Assembly: GCA_017632555.1 (NCBI GenBank)
Contig: JAGBRF010000154.1
Coordinates: 1 to 7,729 of the forward strand
Length of the DNA: 7,729 nucleotides
Reading direction: 5' to 3'
DNA from: Alphaproteobacteria bacterium
Lineage (GTDB): Bacteria > Pseudomonadota > Alphaproteobacteria > RF32 > UBA3637
The position numbers were made by a program, and so were the translations under genes. How positions within the stretch are numbered: the first letter of the stretch is position 1; the number at the start of each line of letters is the position of its first letter. This document shows positions 1 through 6,660 of this stretch, piece after piece. The notes beneath the pieces were generated by a model. That model was given only the letters and a program-made list of their open reading frames with translations. It searched no databases and was not told where the DNA came from.

Positions 1-2
1 AT

Positions 3-1634
3 ATTTTCGAAAACGAAGATATGTTTGATGTAATCAAAAGATCGATGGCATTATCTCCGGAAATTTTTCCGCAATATGAAAAAGGAAAAAGCATCTTAAC
101 GCCTGTTTTATTGGCACAATTATCACATGTTGCAACGGAAAATGATTGTCGTTTTATATTACATTATTTGAAAGAAAATAAGATTAAAGAGCTTTGTTGG
201 AAAGAATGTTTTGCCAATATATACAAAAAGCATTTTTCTTTGCGTTCAAAAGTACGGGATATGTTTTATGATTTTTTGGATCGTTCCGAAACGTTACATT
301 TTCAATGCGGTGAAGAAGTTATTTCCATTTTTGACGGAACACAATCTTCCGTGCAAGACATTATGATGTTGTTGCAAAAGATATATACAAAGTCAAGTGC
401 CAATTATGATTTCTTTGGTGAAAAAAAGGCGTTGGATAAGATAAATTTTTTCCATCATTGTTTTTTGAAAGATATTCCGAAAGAATATACTTTTATTCGT
501 ATGCTTTATCATACCCGTTATTTGAACGCGGCTGAATTTTCAAACGCTTATAAAGCAATGCCCGTATCAAAAATGTTGGAATATGATTTCAGTTTGGCTC
601 AACGGATTTTGCCCCGATTGTTTTCGCGTTTGTCGGGTGTTCCTTATGAAGAAGCCGTGGATACGATAAGAAAAAATAAAATTTTGGATTCCCATAATCT
701 TTATTCGGAAAACGAACATTGGCTTTGTGCTGCCGCTTTGGCTTTTGCCGAAGTTTTTGGTGTGAAATATGATGCTTATTTGAAACGGGTTTTGCCGTTT
801 ATGAGCCTTTATGAAGCCGCTTCTTTTATCAAAAATATAGAATACGGTAACCCGAAAAATAAATTGTTGGGCAAATTCTTACAAAATAATGTCGTTTATC
901 AAAAAACAAATAATTTTTACTGTGCGCATGATTTTATCGAGTTAGAAAAAATTTGCAACGGGTGGAAAAATATACCGTTAAAGAACGTATGGGCAAACAG
1001 ATACAAAACGGTTTTGAATTTATCCGAACTGTATTGTTATCGGAACGTCAATCATTACGGCTTTTCCAAAGAGGCAATGTTTTGGCGAATGCCGGAAGTA
1101 GAGTATATTCCGGCGGAAAGTGTTTTTTTGGAAGGGCAAAAAGTACCCGAACCGTTTGATATCAGATCGTTTTGGACCAGCGGTGAATATGTCGGACGTT
1201 TTTTGTCGCGTTCAGATGTTCGGGTCGGCTTTTTCGGTCAATATGTCGGTTGTTGCCAACATTTTACCGGAACGGGCAGTGCCGCCGCAATTTCGTGTAT
1301 AAAAGATGAAAACGCACAGTTGTTTGTTATTGAAAAGAAGGGGCGAATTATTGCCGGTTCTCTTGTTTGGCAAACGATGGAAAACAATCATAAATGTATT
1401 TGTTTTGATTCGGTCGAAGCCTTAAAAAGCTATGAAAAAAGGCCGGAAATTCAGGATATCTATCAAAAAGCGTGCAACAGTTTATCAAAAGATTATCAAA
1501 AAATTACATTCGGAAAAACACCATTTAATTCTGTAAAAAGAGTAGAAGCTTTATCCATTCCCGAAAGTATTCATTACACGGATGCACGGGCTCAATTTGT
1601 TCTTTTGAATGAACAACAAAAACAAAATGATTAG
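3..1634 (+). CDS. Uncharacterised protein with C-terminal CCQH/FDSVEAL region, probably 5'-partial
   Basis: I do not recognise this protein. The first ATG in the window is at 21, giving 537 residues, but the frame is open to the left edge (I-F-E-N-E-D before that Met) and no convincing Shine-Dalgarno sequence precedes it, so the true start probably lies outside. Residues 1-380, counted from the Met at 21, are mostly helical-looking, rich in Lys, Phe and Tyr, with no signal peptide or membrane segment. The more distinctive C-terminal part (about 385-470) contains VGCCQHFTGTGSAAA (409-423), then FVIEKKGRIIAGSLVWQ (435-451) and CICFDSVEAL (459-468). That order (Cys-Cys-Gln-His turn, two beta-strand-like stretches, FDS-E) looks like a compact alpha/beta domain, vaguely reminiscent of PcfJ-like plasmid/phage proteins or an acyltransferase-like fold. 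This is an impression, not an assignment. The stop (TAG, 1632-1634) overlaps the stop of the convergent mutT gene. Confidence 0.8.
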   Translation: MFENEDMFDVIKRSMALSPEIFPQYEKGKSILTPVLLAQLSHVATENDCRFILHYLKENKIKELCWKECFANIYKKHFSLRSKVRDMFYDFLDRSETLHFQCGEEVISIFDGTQSSVQDIMMLLQKIYTKSSANYDFFGEKKALDKINFFHHCFLKDIPKEYTFIRMLYHTRYLNAAEFSNAYKAMPVSKMLEYDFSLAQRILPRLFSRLSGVPYEEAVDTIRKNKILDSHNLYSENEHWLCAAALAFAEVFGVKYDAYLKRVLPFMSLYEAASFIKNIEYGNPKNKLLGKFLQNNVVYQKTNNFYCAHDFIELEKICNGWKNIPLKNVWANRYKTVLNLSELYCYRNVNHYGFSKEAMFWRMPEVEYIPAESVFLEGQKVPEPFDIRSFWTSGEYVGRFLSRSDVRVGFFGQYVGCCQHFTGTGSAAAISCIKDENAQLFVIEKKGRIIAGSLVWQTMENNHKCICFDSVEALKSYEKRPEIQDIYQKACNSLSKDYQKITFGKTPFNSVKRVEALSIPESIHYTDARAQFVLLNEQQKQND

Positions 1635-2023
1635 GATTTCAAAAACTCTATAATGGGAATGTCCGCACCGGAAAAATCATATTTTCCCATTTCATCAATC
1701 GTCACAAAAGCATATTGTTCGTGGTCGCAAATTTTAATTGTTCCGTTACCGTTCCAAACGGCTTGGCATACATACATTTTCATATCAAATGTCGGATAAG
1801 AAAATTCGTATTCCATCAGGCGTTTGCCGACTTGTATATTTATATCAAATTCTTCTTTTATTTCACGGGATAAAGCTTGTTCACACGTTTCACCGGGTTC
1901 CAATTTTCCGCCCGGAAATTCCCAAAATCCGCCCAATGATTTGTCTTTGCGCCTTTGTGCAATTAAAATTTTATCTTTACAGTAAATAACACCGGCAACA
2001 ACCGTAATAAATTTTCTTTCCAT
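1631..2023 (-). CDS. mutT: MutT-type Nudix hydrolase (8-oxo-dGTP diphosphatase-like)
   Basis: This 130-residue protein has a full Nudix box, G-x5-E-x7-RE-x2-EE (Gly39, Glu45, Arg53, Glu54, Glu57, Glu58), in which the acidic residues bind the divalent metal. The usual Gly after EE-x is Asp60. The preceding GGFWEFPGGKLE (31-42) and the C-terminal FSGADIPIIEFL are typical of the MutT branch, which hydrolyses oxidised dGTP to the monophosphate and so prevents A:T to C:G transversions. Close relatives with other nucleotide substrates cannot be excluded. I chose the start at 2023 because GAAAGG sits 6 nt upstream and the protein then begins directly with the first beta strand (MERKFITVVAGVI). An upstream in-frame ATG at 2050 would overlap the promoter and add nine residues atypical for the family. 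The gene is monocistronic and tail-to-tail with the upstream unknown gene, their stop codons overlapping. Confidence 0.9.
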   Translation of the reverse strand: MERKFITVVAGVIYCKDKILIAQRRKDKSLGGFWEFPGGKLEPGETCEQALSREIKEEFDINIQVGKRLMEYEFSYPTFDMKMYVCQAVWNGNGTIKICDHEQYAFVTIDEMGKYDFSGADIPIIEFLKS

Positions 2024-2045
2024 TTTATGCCTTTCAGTAAACAGA

Positions 2046-2073
2046 ATCATATCTTTTTATGTGTAAATGTAAA
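2046..2073 (-). promoter_or_regulatory. Probable mutT promoter
   Basis: On the minus strand, TTTACA (2073-2068) is followed after 16 nt by TATGAT (2051-2046), close to the sigma-70 consensus. Transcription would begin near 2039, leaving a leader of about 16 nt that just contains the Shine-Dalgarno sequence of mutT. It stands back to back with the tRNA-Arg promoter. Confidence 0.5.
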
Positions 2074-2100
2074 GCGATAAAATAAAAACAGAAAAAACTT

Positions 2101-2129
2101 TTGACAAATGAATAAAAAAAGAGTAAAAG
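2101..2129 (+). promoter_or_regulatory. Probable promoter of tRNA-Arg and the downstream glycosyltransferase
   Basis: A perfect -35 hexamer TTGACA (2101-2106) is followed after 17 nt by the weaker -10 TAAAAG (2124-2129). GATAAT (2129-2134) is a better hexamer but too far from the -35. Initiation would fall at about 2136, a few bases before the mature tRNA 5' end at 2140. Confidence 0.55.
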
Positions 2130-2139
2130 ATAATCCGAC

Positions 2140-2216
2140 GGTCTCGTAGCTCAGCTGGATAGAGCAACAGCCTTCTAAGCTGTGGGTCGCAGGTTCGAAT
2201 CCTGCCGGGATCGCCA
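2140..2216 (+). tRNA. tRNA-Arg (anticodon UCU)
   Basis: The 77-nt gene folds as a complete cloverleaf. The acceptor stem is GGTCTCG with CGGGATC (one G-U and one U-G pair), the D-stem GCTC/GAGC, and the anticodon stem ACAGC/GCTGT with loop CTTCTAA, placing anticodon TCT at 2174-2176. The variable loop is five bases and the T-arm GCAGG-TTCGAAT-CCTGC. The discriminator G and the CCA end are encoded (2214-2216). It reads AGA (and by wobble AGG) Arg codons. No hairpin terminator follows, only eight T, and the next start codon is 19 nt downstream, so tRNA and glycosyltransferase are probably on one primary transcript. Confidence 0.97.
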
Positions 2217-2235
2217 TTTTTTTTGGGAGGTTTTT

Positions 2236-4074
2236 ATGTCCGATGTCGCAAAAGTAACAGTTATAACACCCGTTAAGAACATTCTTGATAATCAGTTGGC
2301 AGAACGTTTTTTGGCGTGTGCTTCCAGTGTCGCAACACAAACTTATCCGAATATAGAACATATTGTCATAGACGGCGGTTCCGTTGACGGAACGTTGGTT
2401 ATTTTGACAACACAACCTTCCCTTCGTTATGAAGTTTATCCGACAGAAAGCAAAATCGAAGCGATGAATTATGCCTTATCAAAAGCCGAAGGCGATTATA
2501 TTTTGTTTTTATATGCGGACGATTGTTTGAACGAAAATACCGCTATAGAAAAAATGGTAAAAACTTTGGAAGAAAACAAAGCCGATTTTGTGTTTGGTCC
2601 GGCAATGACCGAAGTTCCAATGGGTGGTAAGTCAAAATTGGAAACCAGAGTTCAATACTTTTTCGGACAAGAACCTTTTGCATTCCAAACCGCTTTATTC
2701 AAAAAAGAGTTGTTCCAAAAAATCGGCGATTTTGATTCGTCCAAATTGTTCGGTTTCAAACATAAATTTTTACTCAAACTGTTTTTGGACAATTATTACG
2801 GCGTGGATTACAAAGAAACTTTGGTTACTATTTTCGGCAAAATACCTTCGCCGGAAAGAATTAAATTTATTCGGGAAGAAGAATTTGATGTCTTAAAATC
2901 TTTCTATGAAACTTTTCCCGCTTACAGTGATGAAAAAATAAAAAATATGTTGGAATACGGATCTGTTGATACGGATTTATACAGACAAGTTATGGAAAAA
3001 ATAAATCCGACTATGCGTGAATCGATAGATGCCGAATTTCAAAAGAAACAAGAACAAAATAATTGTTGGCCGGATTTTTATGCAAAAGGATATAGGCAAT
3101 TATTTGTTCCTTTGCAGGGAATTGGTGATGCTTTGACTTTTCAGGCTGTGACAAAGGCTTTATTTGAAAAAATAGGGCATAAAATTTTGGTGGCACATAA
3201 AAACAAAAGTTTATTTGAAAATAATCCTTATGTGGAAGTGACCGATGCCGTTTTTGAAGCGCCGAATTCATTGACGGATCTTCAAATTGCCAGAATTGAA
3301 CGAGCCGGTTTTGAAATCATAGTCCCTATTTACTACAACGTTGAAAAATTGGAAAACGGCAAATACGAACATTTCTATCCGGATTGTCATTTGATTGCCA
3401 GAACGGCGGCCGTATGCGGCTTAAACGAAAAAATTGATTTAAAGCCGGTCATGTATTTGACTGATGAAGAAAAAAAGTATGGTCGTTTTGCGCCCGAGGG
3501 CAAAAAACAAGTTGCCATTATGTCCAGCGCATGTGAAAAGGTTAAATTTTGGCCTTATTTCCAAGATGTTGTCGATGCGCTGAAAGATGAATATTATTTT
3601 GTTCAAGTCGGTGCATTGAATGATACACCGTTAAATGGCGTGTCAATGCATTTGGAAGGCAAAACCAGTTTGCGTCAAACAGCATCCGTTTTGTATAATT
3701 CGGATTTGTTTGTCGGGGAAATCGGCGGTTTGATGCATATGGCGCGGGCGGTTGATTGTCCGGCCGTTATTGCTTATTCCAGTTCGGAACCGGATTATTT
3801 TGTAAATTACATTGCCAACACGAATGTCCATCCTAAAAAAGTATGTCCGACATTCTTAAAATACGGCACGCTTACGGGGTGTTTGTCTTGCTTGGATTGT
3901 TTCGTTTGTGTCAGAAGTATTGACCCCAAAGAAGTTATCGAAGCCGTTCGTGAAAAATTGAAAAATCCGATTCAACGTCCTTTGCCGGTGGAAACCGTAG
4001 AAGTCAAATCGGCTTTCCGTTTGAACAGTATTCAAAAATTCAGAGAACGGCATGCGGTTTACTTTAAGCTGTAA
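2236..4074 (+). CDS. Two-domain glycosyltransferase (GT2-like N-terminus, GT9/heptosyltransferase-like C-terminus)
   Basis: This 612-residue protein begins at ATG 2236, 5 nt after the strong Shine-Dalgarno sequence GGGAGG (2225-2230); an upstream in-frame ATG at 2182 lies inside the tRNA and is rejected. Residues 5-220 look like a GT-A family 2 domain: VTVITPVKN (7-15), QTYPNIEHIVIDGGSVDGT (35-53) with nucleotide-sugar-binding Asp46 and Asp51, and YADD (93-96) as the DxD-like metal site. After a charged linker (about 220-285), residues 288-580 resemble GT-B family 9 (ADP-heptose:LPS heptosyltransferases): LQGIGDALTFQAV (293-305), TSLRQTASVLYNSDLFVGEI (477-496) and GGLMHMARAVDCPAVIAY (497-514). 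A Cys-rich loop follows (Cys537, 549, 552, 555, 558). There is no signal peptide or membrane segment, so a cytosolic or peripheral enzyme is expected. The likely role is surface polysaccharide or LPS-core assembly; donor and acceptor are unknown. Confidence 0.88.
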   Translation: MSDVAKVTVITPVKNILDNQLAERFLACASSVATQTYPNIEHIVIDGGSVDGTLVILTTQPSLRYEVYPTESKIEAMNYALSKAEGDYILFLYADDCLNENTAIEKMVKTLEENKADFVFGPAMTEVPMGGKSKLETRVQYFFGQEPFAFQTALFKKELFQKIGDFDSSKLFGFKHKFLLKLFLDNYYGVDYKETLVTIFGKIPSPERIKFIREEEFDVLKSFYETFPAYSDEKIKNMLEYGSVDTDLYRQVMEKINPTMRESIDAEFQKKQEQNNCWPDFYAKGYRQLFVPLQGIGDALTFQAVTKALFEKIGHKILVAHKNKSLFENNPYVEVTDAVFEAPNSLTDLQIARIERAGFEIIVPIYYNVEKLENGKYEHFYPDCHLIARTAAVCGLNEKIDLKPVMYLTDEEKKYGRFAPEGKKQVAIMSSACEKVKFWPYFQDVVDALKDEYYFVQVGALNDTPLNGVSMHLEGKTSLRQTASVLYNSDLFVGEIGGLMHMARAVDCPAVIAYSSSEPDYFVNYIANTNVHPKKVCPTFLKYGTLTGCLSCLDCFVCVRSIDPKEVIEAVREKLKNPIQRPLPVETVEVKSAFRLNSIQKFRERHAVYFKL

Positions 4075-4081
4075 AATTTGC

Positions 4082-4109
4082 TTGTATTTTAAAATTGTTG
4101 CATTATGAT
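4082..4109 (+). promoter_or_regulatory. Possible promoter of the lipoprotein gene
   Basis: TTGTAT (4082-4087), a 16-nt spacer and TATGAT (4104-4109) lie 8 nt after the glycosyltransferase stop and about 35 nt before the lipoprotein ATG. A small inverted repeat, TGATA/TATCA (4106-4110 and 4117-4121), overlaps the -10. There is no terminator between the two genes, so read-through from the glycosyltransferase is also possible. Confidence 0.4.
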
Positions 4110-4142
4110 AAAAGTATATCATTTGCAGGAAAGGAGAAAAAT

Positions 4143-4616
4143 ATGAAAAAATTTTTAGTTAGTTGCTTTATGTTTTTATTTTTAGCCGCTTGTGGTGTCG
4201 GCAATACGAACACAACATATCAACGCGGTCAAATAGGAAGAAGAGGTTCAACATCAACCGGTACAATCGTTGCTATGGAAGTTGTTGATATCGCCGGAAC
4301 AGATGAAGTCGGTACTTTGGCAGGTGGTGTTGCCGGTGCTGCGGCCGGTTCTATGATCGGTGGTAATACGGCTGTCAACATTATCGGTGCTGTTGGTGGT
4401 GCTGTTGTCGGCGGTGCGGTCGGTGGTGCTACTCAAAAGGCAATTACCAGCGATACAGCCTTTGAATTTTTGGTCCAAGAAGACAAAACAGGTGATGTCA
4501 TTTCCGTTGTTCAATCCAATGAATTGGGATTGCAACCGGGTGACCACGTTATTTTGGTCGAAATTGATGGTGTAACACGTATTCGTCAAAAGATGGTCGG
4601 ATATCGCCGTTAAGAT
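4143..4616 (+). CDS. SlyB/Rickettsia 17-kDa-antigen-like glycine-zipper outer-membrane lipoprotein
   Basis: The 157 codons (ending 4614-4616, TAA) encode a 156-residue protein. It starts with a lipoprotein signal peptide, MKKFLVSCFMFLFLAAC, whose lipobox L14-A15-A16-C17 predicts lipidation at Cys17 after signal peptidase II cleavage. Gly is the second residue of the mature protein, so no inner-membrane retention Asp is present. Residues 57-95 form two Gly/Ala-rich hydrophobic stretches (GTLAGGVAGAAAGSMIGG and IIGAVGGAVVGGAVGG), the glycine zipper of this family. The C-terminal part (107-150), with GDVISVVQSNELGLQPGDHVILVEIDG, is the small beta domain typical of SlyB/Pcp proteins. Family members are abundant outer-membrane lipoproteins involved in envelope integrity. 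Start 4143 is preceded by AAGGAG (4131-4136) at 6 nt; an upstream in-frame ATG at 4095 would spoil the signal peptide. Confidence 0.9.
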
Positions 4617-4629
4617 AGTTTAATTAAAG

Positions 4630-4663
4630 AAAAAGTCCCTGCTTTCCGGTGGGGACTTTTTTT
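4630..4663 (+). terminator. Intrinsic terminator of the lipoprotein gene
   Basis: The hairpin arms AAAAAGTCCC (4630-4639) and GGGACTTTTT (4652-4661) form 10 base pairs around a 12-nt loop, ending in a run of seven T (4657-4663). It lies 14 nt after the stop codon and separates this gene from ctrA. Confidence 0.9.
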
Positions 4664-4721
4664 ATTTCAAAATAAAATGCAAAAATTTTTATTTTTTTCT
4701 TGCAATATGAAAAAAAAGAAA

Positions 4722-4754
4722 TTAACCTATTATTAATAATCGTTAATAACTTAA
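4722..4754 (+). promoter_or_regulatory. CtrA box and extra TTAA half sites in the ctrA promoter
   Basis: TTAA (4722-4725) and TTAA (4733-4736) are separated by exactly 7 nt, matching the CtrA consensus TTAA-N7-TTAA; the first half is the fuller TTAACC. Two more TTAA units follow at 4743-4746 and 4751-4754 with 6- and 4-nt gaps. The box lies 35-49 nt before the ctrA start codon, suggesting autoregulation as known in Caulobacter. A possible core promoter uses TTAACC (4722-4727) as -35 and TAATAA (4744-4749) as -10 at 16 nt; another -35-like element, TTGCAA, is at 4700-4705. Random TTAA is common in AT-rich DNA, so the exact N7 spacing and the gene identity carry the argument. Confidence 0.6.
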
Positions 4755-4770
4755 TAAAGCGAGGGGCAAA

Positions 4771-5460
4771 ATGCGCGTATTATTGATTGAAGACGACAAA
4801 TCAATGGCTCAAAACATCAATACGATTTTGAGTAAAGAGGGTATGGTTGTCGATATTTCCAATTCCGGTGAAGACGGCGGCGAATATGGCAAGTTATATG
4901 ATTATGATATCATTATTTTGGACTTGATGTTGCCGGATATGGACGGAATCGAAGTTTTGAAAAAATTACGTTTGGAAAAAATTTCAACACCGGTTTTGAT
5001 TTTGTCGGGTTTAACCGCCCCGGATAAAAAAGTTCAAGGCTTTATGAACGGCGCCGATGATTATTTGACAAAGCCATTTGACAGATCGGAATTGATTGCG
5101 CGAATCAAAGCTATTGTCCGCCGTTCCCAAGGACATTCCCGTTCTGTTTTGAATGTCGGTAAGTTGGAAATCAATTTGGACTCAAAGACCGTTTCAGTCG
5201 GAGGCGAAGTTGTTCATTTAACCGGCAAAGAATTTGCTATTTTGGAATTGTTGGCTTTGCGTCAAGGAACGACTTTGAATAAAGAACAATTTTTGAATCA
5301 CTTATACGGTGGAATGGACGAACCGGAAGTGAAGATTATTGACGTTTTTATTTGCAAGTTGCGTAAAAAACTGCAAGAAGCAACAGGTGGCGATGATTAT
5401 ATTGGTACCATCTGGGGCCGGGGTTATTTATTGCAAGCCCCCGAAGATAAAAAGCAATAA
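4771..5460 (+). CDS. ctrA: Cell-cycle response regulator CtrA
   Basis: This 229-residue OmpR-family response regulator matches Caulobacter CtrA closely. The receiver domain (1-117) has acidic residues Glu7-Asp8-Asp9, phosphoacceptor Asp51 ([11 protein letters not shown]), Ser79 at the switch Thr/Ser position, and Lys101 in the TKPF motif. The winged-helix DNA-binding domain (about 125-222) contains the CtrA signature [32 protein letters not shown] and ICKLRKKL, ending in the wing IWGRGYLL; this stretch is almost residue-for-residue CtrA. In alphaproteobacteria CtrA is phosphorylated through the CckA-ChpT relay and controls replication, division, motility and envelope genes. Start 4771 follows GAGGGG (4761-4766) at 4 nt. 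The C-terminus reads APEDKKQ and lacks the terminal Ala-Ala that serves as the ClpXP degron in Caulobacter CtrA. The gene is monocistronic. Confidence 0.96.
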   Translation: MRVLLIEDDKSMAQNINTILSKEGMVVDISNSGEDGGEYGKLYDYDIIILDLMLPDMDGIEVLKKLRLEKISTPVLILSGLTAPDKKVQGFMNGADDYLTKPFDRSELIARIKAIVRRSQGHSRSVLNVGKLEINLDSKTVSVGGEVVHLTGKEFAILELLALRQGTTLNKEQFLNHLYGGMDEPEVKIIDVFICKLRKKLQEATGGDDYIGTIWGRGYLLQAPEDKKQ

Positions 5461-5489
5461 AAAGTTTTTACATCCTGTTAAAAAGAAAA

Positions 5490-5522
5490 CAACCCCAAAT
5501 GAAAATTTGGGGTTGGTTTTTT
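5490..5522. terminator. Bidirectional terminator between ctrA and trpS
   Basis: CAACCCCAAAT (5490-5500) and ATTTGGGGTTG (5505-5515) form an 11-bp perfect stem capped by a GAAA tetraloop. On the plus strand it is followed by GTTTTTT (ctrA side). On the minus strand it is followed by GTTTTC then TTTTT, so it can also end the trpS transcript, whose stop codon is 14 nt away. Confidence 0.93.
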
Positions 5523-5535
5523 GTGGGTAAATCTT

Positions 5536-6534
5536 TTACTTCGGATTGATTCCGATTTTGGAACGAATGATTTGAATGCCTTCCTGTGCAAGCGGACGAA
5601 CTTTTGCCGCACCATCATGCAAAATATCAAACACATCATCGGGGTGTTGCTTTAATTCTTCGTATTTTTCACGACACGGACCAAAGAATTCGATAAATTT
5701 GTTATACAATTTTGCCTTTGCTTCACCATAGGAAATACCGGCTCTGAATTCATCGGCAAAAGCGGCTGTTTCTTGCGGTGTAGCCAATTCTTTATAAATC
5801 ATATAAATCAGGTTGCCTTCCGGTTCTTTGGGTTCGGAAGCGCCTTTGCAATCCGTTTTAATCGAATTGATGATTTTTTTGATACGATTATCCGTTTCAA
5901 ACAAAGGAATGGTGTTGCCATAACTTTTACTCATTTTCCGTCCGTCAAGTCCCGGCAAAGTCGCTACATCTTCTTTCAAATACGGTTCGGGGATTTTGAA
6001 CGTTTTACCAAAAGTGTTGTTAAATTTGATGGCCAAATCGCGTGTGTATTCGATGTGTTGGACTTGGTCTTTTCCGACCGGCACATAATCCACATTGAAC
6101 ATTAAAATGTCCGCCGCCATCAGTACCGGATAATTAAACAATCCCATATTGACGGTATCGTCCGCTTCCCGACCTTCTTCCAAATTCTTTTCCACAACGG
6201 CTTTGTAAGCATGTGCGCGGTTCATAAAACCCTTTGGGCAAACGCAATCCAAAATCAAAGTCAATTCGAAAATTTCCGGAATGTCCGATTGACGATAAAA
6301 CATTGTGCGTGAAGGATCCAATCCCAATGCCAAAAACGTTAAAGCCACTTCAAATACCAATTCGCGCATCAATTTTTGGTCTTGAATAAAGTTCAAAGCG
6401 TGATAGTCGGCAATAAATAAATATGAATTGAAATCGGGGCGTGCAGCCAAATCCAAACATGGTTTTAACATACCCAAATAATTGCCTAAATGAGGCCGTC
6501 CCGTTGGTTTAATTCCTGATAATAAAGATTTCAT
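5536..6534 (-). CDS. trpS: Tryptophanyl-tRNA synthetase
   Basis: The enzyme charges tRNA-Trp with tryptophan at the expense of ATP in the cytoplasm. The 332-residue length is normal for bacterial TrpRS. The class I HIGH-type motif is PTGRPHLGNYLG (10-21), with His15 and Gly17-Asn18. The Trp/adenylate pocket includes NYPVLMAADILMF (134-146) and PVGKDQVQHIEYTRD (152-166). The second signature is KMSKS (200-204), and a helical C-terminal domain for the tRNA anticodon follows. The protein contains no Trp residue at all. Start 6534 is preceded on the minus strand by AGGAG at 6 nt spacing. Expression appears to be controlled by the upstream attenuator (peptide 6657-6707, terminator 6596-6622), because the only convincing promoter lies before that leader. 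The gene ends against the convergent ctrA terminator. Confidence 0.97.
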   Translation of the reverse strand: MKSLLSGIKPTGRPHLGNYLGMLKPCLDLAARPDFNSYLFIADYHALNFIQDQKLMRELVFEVALTFLALGLDPSRTMFYRQSDIPEIFELTLILDCVCPKGFMNRAHAYKAVVEKNLEEGREADDTVNMGLFNYPVLMAADILMFNVDYVPVGKDQVQHIEYTRDLAIKFNNTFGKTFKIPEPYLKEDVATLPGLDGRKMSKSYGNTIPLFETDNRIKKIINSIKTDCKGASEPKEPEGNLIYMIYKELATPQETAAFADEFRAGISYGEAKAKLYNKFIEFFGPCREKYEELKQHPDDVFDILHDGAAKVRPLAQEGIQIIRSKIGINPK

Positions 6535-6595
6535 TTTGTTCTCCTGTTTTTTTGGTTATTTGTTTTGTTTTTTTTGCCGCCCATCAAAATTTACT

Positions 6596-6622
6596 AAAAA
6601 AGCCGTCCTTTTGACAGACGGC
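6596..6622 (-). terminator. Attenuator terminator of the trpS leader (3:4 hairpin)
   Basis: On the minus strand, GCCGTCT (6622-6616) pairs with GGACGGC (6608-6602), giving 7 bp with a U-G closing pair and a 7-nt loop, immediately followed by TTTTTT (6601-6596). It lies 61 nt before the trpS ATG, with no stop codon of a full-size gene directly before it. Its 5' arm is shared with the antiterminator helix, so the two structures exclude each other. Confidence 0.88.
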
Positions 6623-6660
6623 CCGTTTTTCATATAAATATATCAAATCAGCCCGTCTAT
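6614..6660 (-). promoter_or_regulatory. trpS antiterminator helix (2:3)
   Basis: On the minus strand, ATAGACGG (6660-6653, strand 2) can pair with CCGTCTGT (6621-6614, strand 3) for 8 bp including one U-G pair. Strand 3 contains the 5' arm of the terminator, so this helix prevents termination. Strand 2 overlaps the leader-peptide stop codon (6659-6657), so a ribosome at the stop would mask it. Confidence 0.75.

Noticed and set aside
2140..2216. tRNA-Arg as integration site of a genomic island
   Set aside because: No integrase, no direct repeat of the tRNA 3' end and no change of composition are visible in the window.
2047..2415. Minus-strand 122-codon frame
   Set aside because: It runs through the tRNA-Arg gene and the start of the glycosyltransferase; it is an antisense shadow.
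4106..4121. Inverted repeat TGATA/TATCA before the lipoprotein gene as an operator
   Set aside because: Five-base arms in AT-rich DNA are expected by chance; mentioned only with the promoter.
4254..4589. Minus-strand 111-codon frame opposite the lipoprotein gene
   Set aside because: It is low-complexity Thr/Asn/Asp translation arising from the Gly/Ala-rich repeat on the other strand, with no start signals.
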